From the NCBI GenBank assembly GCA_035772735.1, contig JASDFA010000018.1:144527501-144591500 (forward strand): a DNA stretch of 64,000 nt, written 5' to 3'. Under the pieces are notes generated by a model. It did not search any database and had not been told where the DNA came from. It saw only the letters and a list, made by a program, of their open reading frames with translations. The DNA comes from Datura wrightii. Taxonomy: Eukaryota > Streptophyta > Magnoliopsida > Solanales > Solanaceae. Made by a program: the position numbers and the translations under genes. Positions 56,028 to 64,000 of this stretch are shown here, one piece after another (position 1 is the stretch's first letter; the number at the start of each line of letters is the position of its first letter).

Positions 56028-58520
56028 TGACAACTCGAACGGAGACCCGGATCGTAGACATAGGATAAGGGACCCTGAGAGACCCCAAGTCCACCAAGGC
56101 ATATGCATACTTCCAACTCATTATACATACTGAAGAATCAATGATATAAACTCAGCAGAATTCTAACTCAACATAACATCAGCATAAGCATCCGAAGCTA
56201 AGCACATACATAAGTCTGAAAAGCCTCTAGTCTGGACAAGTTGATGGGACAATACCCCAACTAACTCAACAATACTGAAGCTGAAAATACATAAGGAAAC
56301 TGAAAGTCTAGCCCTCGAAGGATAAGGACTCACCAACCAAGTAGGTGCTAACTCTGACAACCGACTACGAGCAGGGCTGAGCCTGGAGCTGGGTCCTGTA
56401 TCATGAAATGATACGGCATAGAAAGTACGCGGTCAGTACGTGAAATGTACCGAGTATGCAAGGTAAGTAAAACCACTAAAGTAAAGTAAATCATTTAAAA
56501 TATCTCATAACATATCATAAGGTTTCAAATCTAAGGGGAAAGACTGCATGCATTCATTCTAAAATCGTAATCTTTTCATAATATTGCAACACATAGCTTC
56601 ATAACATCATAACTAACTCAATGACTCAAAGCTGAAACATGACATTTATAAGAAAAGCTTAACAATGAGTCAAACCTTCCTTTTAGAACATGCATGTGTA
56701 AAATAATAACCATGAGTAATGAATATGTAAATATGAATCATATAAACCATGGGAGACTCGTCACTTAACCGACATACAACAATAGAGCTTACGTGGTTCT
56801 GACTATCACACTCAAGTAGGAAGAGCCATCCAAAGCCTTGACAGGGCTTAGGACGCTACCATGATATCGATATCTAGCTCATGGGCAATTAGGGCCAGGG
56901 ATAGCTGACAAGGGAGGTCCCAATAACATAATAGTAACAACCTACATTGGCGCATACTTCTAGGGCATAGGGTGATCGATCCTTAGCCCGCTCAATGCTA
57001 GACTCTTCTCCCAAAACATGCAATGCTCTACATTGTCTATAACAAATCTCAACATCATCTATTGATGAAGCTAAACAATGGAATCATGCATAAACTCAAT
57101 ATCGTATAAAACGAAGCTCAACATTGTCATTTGACAAAGCTCGGTAATGAAATCATGCATAGAACCGACATCGTATGAAAATGAAGCTCAATAATAACAT
57201 ACATCTCAATTATTAATTCATGCATACGAGAAGCTTTATTTGAAAACAAACCACAAGTTCAAAAATAAATTGGAGCATTTACTCCAAAACCATGTGGTAA
57301 GCTAATATAGCGATGTTATATCATCATAGTCGATTTAAGGGCTTTTCCCAAAACTTTATCATGCTTGGATCTACTCAATTAATTTTGAAAATAAAATCAT
57401 AATCAAGGGTGGCTTTAACATGCTTTTCACCATCAAATCTCATCATTATACATTCATCATCATTCTCTTCTTTCATGAACTTCTCATCCATGGGCATTTA
57501 ATTTCATAATTCAGAAAACACAATTTTGATTGGAAACAATTTAAAATCTACCCAAGCTCCACAATTCATCAATAGAAACATAATCTAATCGTACCCATGT
57601 ATAGAAATTTAATAATTATGCAATTGGGTAAAAACCCCACAACTTGATCATAGGAATTTCTCATACTTAGCTAGAGATTGGGCATGGGTGTGGAAGAAGA
57701 CGCCCACTCATAACCCTACATACCTAGAACGGATTGATTCCACCAAATCTTTGATTATCCAAGAGGAAATTGGATGGAAACATTGAACACTAGTCTTGAA
57801 TCACCTCTTCAACCTCTCAAGCTTGCATGCATGTAATGAATGACTTAGAAAAGGTTTTTTCCTCTTAAAACCCACTAAAATGAGCCTTAAAAGACGTAGT
57901 ATAGGCCCCTAGGACATAAGAATTACGAAAAATCCCTTACTAAAATTGCAGAAAATAACTGTCAGGTGGTCATAACGGATGACCTGATGACTCGTCACTA
58001 GGGCAAATGACTCATCGGGTTGCTCATTGAGTACACTGTATAGCCTAACATCCTGGGCTCACAACAACTGGCATAATGACTCGTTAGGAGTGGCATGACT
58101 CGTGGTCACCAGTCGTCAAGTTCACTGCCTCAATCACATCACTTCACATATAATTCACCCCACGACTCACACCACGACTTGTTACCTGACCCAATGAGTC
58201 GTGGTCATCTTTCGTCAAATACACTGGTCTGACCTCTTCTATTTTCCTTCTCCCTTACCCCACGGTTTACCTAACGACTCATGGTGTCAGACCACGAGTC
58301 ATTCTCACGCCTGTGGGGACCGCTTTTCCTCAATACTTTCCATCTCTTTCTTGGCCTCCCTACGAGTCACCTGATTACTCATAGGGTGTCCTCACTAGTC
58401 ATCCAATGACTCGTGGGTTTTACTTACGAGTCGTCCAATGACTCATTTTGTGCTTGCAACACCAGATTTACATTTCCCCCATTTTAACTCCCAGGTCTGA
58501 TCCTTGGGTTCCCGGGGTAT

Positions 58521-58524
<4 letters not shown>
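56028..58524 (-). repeat. J: probable solo LTR inside element I
   Basis: 2.5 kb starting TGTAATACCCCGGG and ending CGAGTTGTCA on the minus strand, flanked by TATAT on both sides (56023-56027 and 58525-58529). The flank lies in a TA repeat, so the duplication is weak evidence, but the TG...CA ends fit. Its first ~550 bases (58524-57970) are full of ACGAGTCAT/GACTCGT words. R/U5-like words (CGGTCAGTACGTGAAATGTACCGAGTATGCAAGG-like) lie near 56430. No coding sequence. Confidence 0.6.
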
Positions 58525-58562
<38 letters not shown>

Positions 58563-58813
58563 GCAGTGGGCAGGGGGTCGCGGCACACTGCTCGTAGCTC
58601 CAAGGATGGGTGGGACACGCTGCTCAAGGTGCAAAGCTGGCCGGCGCGGCACAGTGCCCAGTGCGCCTGGCCTCTGGCCCCAAACTCCTTCTCACCCAAC
58701 TCTGCACTCATTCGTTCATTCCCTAAGCCTTTTTTCATGTGTGTCGCAGTCTATGACCCTCGACATACGTACGAACGCATTGGTTAAAAGATAGGGACTT
58801 ACGGGTTGTAACA
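58525..58813 (-). repeat. 3' LTR of element I, U3 end with TA microsatellite
   Basis: A (TA)n tract fills 58525-58558. The rest runs to the LTR start TGTTACAACCC (complement of 58803-58813). The small open frames across the TA tract encode only Tyr-Ile repeats and are chance. Confidence 0.7.
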
Positions 58814-58830
58814 TCCTTCCCCCCTTAGGA
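58814..58830 (-). other. Polypurine tract of element I
   Basis: Minus strand TCCTAAGGGGGGAAGGA immediately before the LTR start TGTTAC. It is preceded by CATTCGAGGATGAATG (58836-58851), a palindromic word. Confidence 0.75.
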
Positions 58831-61506
58831 ACATTCATCCTCGAATGTAATCTTTGAGCTTAGAAGACTTAGCTCTTTTAACTAATGCCAGAAAAATTCA
58901 GCAAAGTCTCCTTTGTAGTGTGGACTATCCAGAGAACCTGATGCACAATAAAGTCAAACATAGGTGCCTCACAGGACGATATCCGTAACGTTTGAGTTGT
59001 CTGAATCTGTATGTTATCACTATAGATCCTGGAACAACTGAAGATATTCTTCTATGTTCCTGTTCCTCTATAAGTCTCTTCTGGATCACATCTTTGATCC
59101 TTACGATAGCTTCTTATGGACCCGACCACTTAATATAACTATTGGGGTCTCCAGGTGGGACAACTCTTCTGTAGCATAAGCATCCTCAATTGGGTCAATT
59201 TGAGAAAAGGGCTCCTATGCACTTGCATAGAGTTAATAAACATATCCTAGCCTCGAAGGCAACTCTATCTCATAGGCCACTTGGCCAATCTCCCGGAGGA
59301 CCAGGTATAGTTTAATGAGTCTAGGGCTAGACTTGCCCTACTTGTCAGATCTCATAGGAGATTCTCATAAACGCCTAGTCGCTGCTTCAATCCTTAATTT
59401 CTTATGCCATACGTTAGAGTAAGACTCCTAATGACCCTGGGTTGCCAGTACATCTTTCCTAATAAGCTAAACTTCCTTCGTTTGGCTGATGTATTAGTAT
59501 GCCCAGTCCAACTACTCCTAAATTACCCGCTTTAGGTCATCATATAGGGGCATGCATTTCTTCCTATAAAAGATCTCTAGGCATCTGAATGAGATGCTCT
59601 GATTGGTCGTTTGTCTGGGGACGAGAAGTTATACATAAGTTAATTTGCGCCCTAATCCGACCTAACACCCTTTCCAACACCTAATGGTGAGTTGTGCCTT
59701 TCTGCCAAAACTAACATACACTGGGGCATCATGTAGCCGGACTGTTTCTTTAGCATTCAACTCAGGGCAATCTTTAACTAAAATGTAATTTTGACAGGCA
59801 AGAATGAGTTGACCTTACTAGCTGTTCGACGAGGACTTAATAGGGCTAAATTTACACCAAATATAGGGCAACCCTGTGGATTTATTCGTGCTTACTATTC
59901 TCCATTTCCATGCAGGTGAGGCTACCCCCTGAATTAGCTTGCCCGGATTCTACTGCCCAGCCTTCTCTGGTTGGTCGTTGGAGCTCTGTGCTACGACCTA
60001 ATAATATCTTCCCTCTTCCCATGCCATGAGTAGGTCTCTCTTTACAACCCGATGCATTTTCATTAAACTCTATGTGGAGGGAGTAACAAACATGGTATAC
60101 CTTTTCTATAGTTTACTAACGAGGTCCTATCATCTTCAGAATACAGAGTCGACCTCTGGGTCTCATAACTCAACACCTTATTACCTAGAAGGTCAATGAC
60201 TCCCTGCTGGGCCTTGTCTCCAGGCTGTACTAGGTTAGAGTCTCCGTGTCGTCACTCCTTTAATTCCACAACTAGTAGTGATGTTGTAGTTTATTAGGTT
60301 ACAACCTCACTATCCTTTAAATGTCAGCCTGATGCTTATTTATTTGACATTGAATGGTGAGTCCCTGCTCTGTAAACCAACTACAACGTGGAGGTAATTC
60401 TTTTTTCCTCTAGAGTTATATACTTGTCCCTTCCCCTTACTTTTATAGGTTGAGATCTGGGGTTTGTGCCCCTTGCATTGTACCAACAAGGATATTACTG
60501 ACCAAATTTACCAACTTGTATCATTCTGACCTGCACTCTAGCCAATTTCGTTATATAGTCTCTATGTCCTTTGAAATGATAAACTAGGGCCATAGCCATT
60601 ATTCCACAGGTATATCCTACCGTCACTAGCACACTGCGGCGGAATCAGCCTATTTCCAACCTAAGATTTGCTATATCTAGGGGTTTATTGCTTATGGACT
60701 CTGAAATGTGCTTGAGTGCTACTGACAATCTTATCTACCCTCCCGATTTACTACCATGAGGGTCTAGGAAACGTTTTAAACGCTAGGGGTCTCGACCATT
60801 CTCTAATCCGTCTCGAGATCAACAATTCTAACCCTCTTTTACTATTTATTCTGGGCAATATGGAATTGATACTTATGCTTCCTGTTTTACTGGGAGAACA
60901 AGCTGGGAGATGAAAAATGAGCCTATCATTCTATAATAGGGATAAGGCATGAAATTCAATAAACTTTAAAGGCTGGAGGTGCAAATCTTGTACAATACTT
61001 TGCATTTCCCAGGTAACCCAACATTATTTGTCACTCCCATCTAATTTTAACTGTCCTACTAGGTGAGCCAACTCATACATATATCATATTACTAACCTCT
61101 TACTCTAATACTGCAAGGAGAACTGGGGATGGTACTGACAGATCTATTACCTTTTGAGGTTCCTGGTACTCTGGAAGAATGATGGGGAGATTAAAAGACA
61201 TCTGTTTCCGCCCTTAGGCTGACTGTCCCCAATTGTGGCACCTCCCCGGTACCCTCTCCTGCTGCTATATCTCACTTGCGACTGATTGAAGTCTATCCTA
61301 TATCAAACACTATTTTGAACAGACATAACAATGAAAGCTTAGGGACTTATCCCTATACAACTCGACTCTATAGCACGATCAGAGAAGAAGGAGGGGTAAC
61401 CATACAATTATGCCTCATAGTATCCGGCTTATAAATCGTGGTGCACAACACATTTATAAACAAGACTCTATTAGACAATGTTTGCAGACTCCCTAGGATG
61501 CGGCCT
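58831..61506 (-). other. Internal region of element I
   Basis: 2.7 kb without a long ORF. The end near the purine tract reads weakly like the tail of a Ty3 pol (an FEDECS motif), but I cannot identify RT, RNase H, integrase or gag motifs in the remainder. Either the coding part was deleted or it has decayed past recognition by eye. No other gene is visible. Confidence 0.5.
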
Positions 61507-61518
61507 ACTCTGATACCA
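61507..61518 (-). other. Primer binding site of element I (initiator Met tRNA)
   Basis: Minus strand TGGTATCAGAGT, complementary to the 3' end of plant initiator tRNA-Met with one terminal mismatch, four bases from the LTR end at 61523. Confidence 0.85.
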
Positions 61519-61522
61519 AGTT

Positions 61523-64000
61523 TGTCATGCCCCACCTTGGGAGGCATGACAGGCACCTAATGCCATACTAGAATCTAGGCTGTCCTGGCTGGGAATAGGC
61601 ACCTCTGGTGCCTACTAGAGACTCAAAATCAAGAAAATAAACTACTATATCTCGGATGTGAACACATCCTCGATCCGACAAGGCCATATAGCACCCGTAA
61701 AAGAAAATAGCTAACCTAGCCAACATAAACTTAATAGGGATCCTATCCGGGCCGATAAGGACCATGTTGTCTAGTTATAACATAAATGAAAACAGACAGC
61801 TATACTAGGTCCCACACGGCCAACACGTAGCATAAGAAATACATAGGCCCCACATGGCCAACGCCAACCAACTAACTGAAGACCATAGTCTGCAAGCCTC
61901 TAAGAATAGAAATAATGGTCAGGACAGGGCCTCGACCTACCCAAATGCTATATAAATAAAAGACTGTAATCTCTAAAAACTTGGAAACTCCGAATTAAAG
62001 GAGCTAATCAAACTATTGACTCTGAACAACTGCTAATGAAGATCCTGAACTCTATCTATCTAAACCTGCAACAAGTAATGCAGTGCCCCATAGTTGGGCG
62101 TCAGTACAATGTTTACCAAATAAGTAAGGTAGATATAAAAAGCTGAATAGAAGTTATTAAAGACTAAAAGTAAGTAAAAAGAAGGGGTAGAAGCATTAAC
62201 CTGTAAGCTTTCTTATTCATAACCTGCACCTAGAAAAAAATTACACGTACATGAGCTAAGATTGTAAAATTACATTTTCATAAGCTATGACTAGTAGGAA
62301 GGAATACAAACAAGAACCTAACCTGGCCCCCATAAGCCTGGAAGGTACAAGCAACATAGAAATAACCTATCGGAACCCCTATAAGTGCTAACAAATACAC
62401 TTTAATCTATATACCCTTATCCGGGTTGTTATGACTCTACTGGTGTTATAGCCAACCTAACTGTCCCCTGGGTCTCCAACTGAACCCGCTTGGCTCCTGT
62501 AATTGTGTTTGAGTGCAGTGGACTCCTGAAACTGCACCCTGGGCACCAGGCTCGATGAGGGCTAGTGATGCCGATACGATATAAAATAATAGTCCATCCA
62601 TAGAATGGACTGTAATATGGCCCTTGGGCCTCTGCATAGTCCCTTGGGAAAACGTCTGGCTCCTTGGAGCGATTTATATAGCCCCATAGTCAACGAAACA
62701 GCTAGTAATATTGAAGTTGGTCAACAGAAGGCTATCCTAGGTGGAGTCTATCCCAACTGATATACTGTATCGTATTCTAAACTTCACCACTCAGAAGGCG
62801 TATCTTACTCTTAAGGCCTAACGCGACTGCTACTCGCCCCTAGAATAATATGCATAGCAGGAATGGGTGCACCCCATTTGCCTATATCTAATCAGAGGAT
62901 CCTAATAGTGATCATAATATCTAACGCTAGACCTAATAGGGCGAGATCTAGAGTAGACTAATAATACTTTGAATGTCATACTAGGACAGTGGTATCTCAT
63001 AAGCGAATTGTAATGTCGCGAGCAGTCAATTGTATAATTCCTTTAATTAGGACAACTGTAGGGATGTCACTTAATCTGACATGCTCCTGAGCAGTCAGCC
63101 GCTAACCTTCGTCAGGCAGCTTGCTATAATTCCTAGCCTGAAGCTAATACTGTGCTACTATGATTCTAGTCCCTAGTATACTAACTTAGTCTGTTCAGAT
63201 TCCATATAACTTCTCTAGGCAATCCCTAGCCTCGTAGGTAGGTTTACTTTTTCCTAGCCACACGCAGCAACCTATATCTCAGTATCTACAAGAGCAGGCT
63301 GGGGCGTTGGCCTCGTATTTCACTACCGATAAGACTCCCTCCTTAGGGTATACGTGGGTCTATCTGAGTCATATGACTAGAGTAACCTCCTGGCGACCTG
63401 TAGGTGTGACACTTAGTTTACTATAGTTAATAATCTCTAGTAGTGTCTAACTATATGATAGGTCGTCACCTTTTCCCCTGCCAACCTTGGTGCTACTGAC
63501 TCTAGGGTAGGACTATTTTATTCAAATTCTATCCCTGAAGGTGCTAAGGTACGCCAATGGAATCTGGGAGGGTGTCACTGTCTATCCAGGCATCAAACTG
63601 AAAGTTATATTGCCCGTCTATGCCTTTTTGCTTTCCAATTTATTGAAATAGGTCCAACAGCTAACCCTAAGTTTCTAAGGCCTTGGCATGGCAGCAACAT
63701 GCTAGAATCCTACTACACAGTGAACAGAAGGACAAAGGGCTTACTGTAATGCTTCTAGTGTGTATCACACCTAATATGCTCTTTCCTAATGAGGGATTCT
63801 TTAATCTATTCTCATTATGTTTTCTAACAGCTAACCATAACATGTATAAGCATTATCTACAAGCAGCAGCTAATACAATACATGGGATTGTCATCTACGT
63901 TCAAAATCATAAGTCGTATCATTATACAATGAGAATAACATGCCGAAGGAATAAGCCTTAACATTCCTCAGATGTCGATTCTCATTTATTTGATTAATTT
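61523..64000 (-). repeat. 5' LTR of element I (runs off window)
   Basis: Matches 53116-55593 position for position apart from substitutions and small indels. The remainder lies beyond the window. No gene in it; the open frame at 63683-63961 is not conserved in the other LTR. Confidence 0.87.

Larger units (their letters stand above)
53116..64000 (-). mobile_element. Element I: long-LTR, iMet-primed element with short internal region
   Basis: Direct repeats 53116-55593 and 61523-64000 (offset 8407 bp) are its two LTRs; the right one leaves the window. On the minus strand the 3' LTR starts TGTTACAACCC at 58813 after a purine tract and ends GGGGCGTGACA at 53116. The 5' LTR ends GGGCATGACA at 61523, then the initiator-Met primer site. 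Only ~2.7 kb lie between LTRs, with no clear gag or pol domain, so it is either badly decayed or a large non-coding derivative. The nested LTR J lengthens the left LTR. Confidence 0.82.

Noticed and set aside
58443..58794. Overlapping open frames across the TA microsatellite
   Set aside because: They consist of Tyr-Ile repeats from (TA)n in several frames and both strands, the signature of simple repeat DNA.
53116..58813. A single 5.7-kb LTR
   Set aside because: TATAT-flanked TG...CA block 56028-58524 is better explained as a nested solo LTR, giving an LTR of about 3.2 kb.

Overview
The window is plant nuclear DNA made almost wholly of nested LTR retrotransposons. I found no convincing host gene, tRNA, rRNA or CRISPR array. 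The tRNA-Asp-type primer sites, the Ty3/Athila-type gag, protease and pol, the plant-only ORF2 domain and the iMet-primed long-LTR elements indicate a flowering plant, probably a eudicot. Long LTRs rich in repeated 'gactcgt' words remind me of Solanaceae, but that is only a weak guess. Names A, A2, B, D, F, G, H, I, J and K below are mine.

Layout. 1-2670: right part of minus-strand element A. 2671-7066: minus-strand A2, apparently interrupted by A. 7067-8782, 17218-17483 and an LTR at 17484-~18885: end of plus-strand element F, which hosts A2 and B. 8783-17217: complete plus-strand B. ~18886-51421: old minus-strand element H, the only Athila-type copy here with a pol gene. D (21050-30808, plus) sits in the ORF2 of H and G (35077-47031, minus) sits in the reverse-transcriptase region of H. 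H itself interrupts an older plus-strand chromovirus-like pol, K (51422-52609). From 53116 to the window end lies I, a minus-strand element with ~3.2-kb LTRs, an iMet primer site and a short, decayed internal region. Its left LTR holds a probable solo LTR, J (56028-58524).

The most interesting system is the B/D/G family, to which A probably belongs. Each complete copy has LTRs, a TGGCGCCGTTGCCGGGGA primer site, gag and aspartic protease, then a spacer, a ~0.65-0.71-kb intron-like segment with conserved splice signals, a second ORF (ORF2) of about 400 codons, and a purine tract. Reverse transcriptase, RNase H and integrase are absent. ORF2 matches what I recall as the 'putative plant transposon protein' domain. 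In D, a stretch matching the C-terminal tail of an Athila-type integrase follows the protease directly, which marks an internal deletion. H carries the same kind of ORF2 downstream of a decayed pol, in the env position of Athila elements. B, D and G are therefore a non-autonomous lineage that kept spreading after losing pol.

The spacer before ORF2 contains the same GC-rich inverted-repeat motif as the LTR upstream of its TATA box. With the AG|GTATGT donor and the acceptor just before the ORF2 ATG, this looks like a separate transcription unit or a spliced subgenomic message. Copies of the purine tract also occur inside the intron and just after ORF2. By eye, LTR divergence puts G youngest (~0.5%), then B (~1.7%), then D (~3%). 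These percentages are hand estimates.
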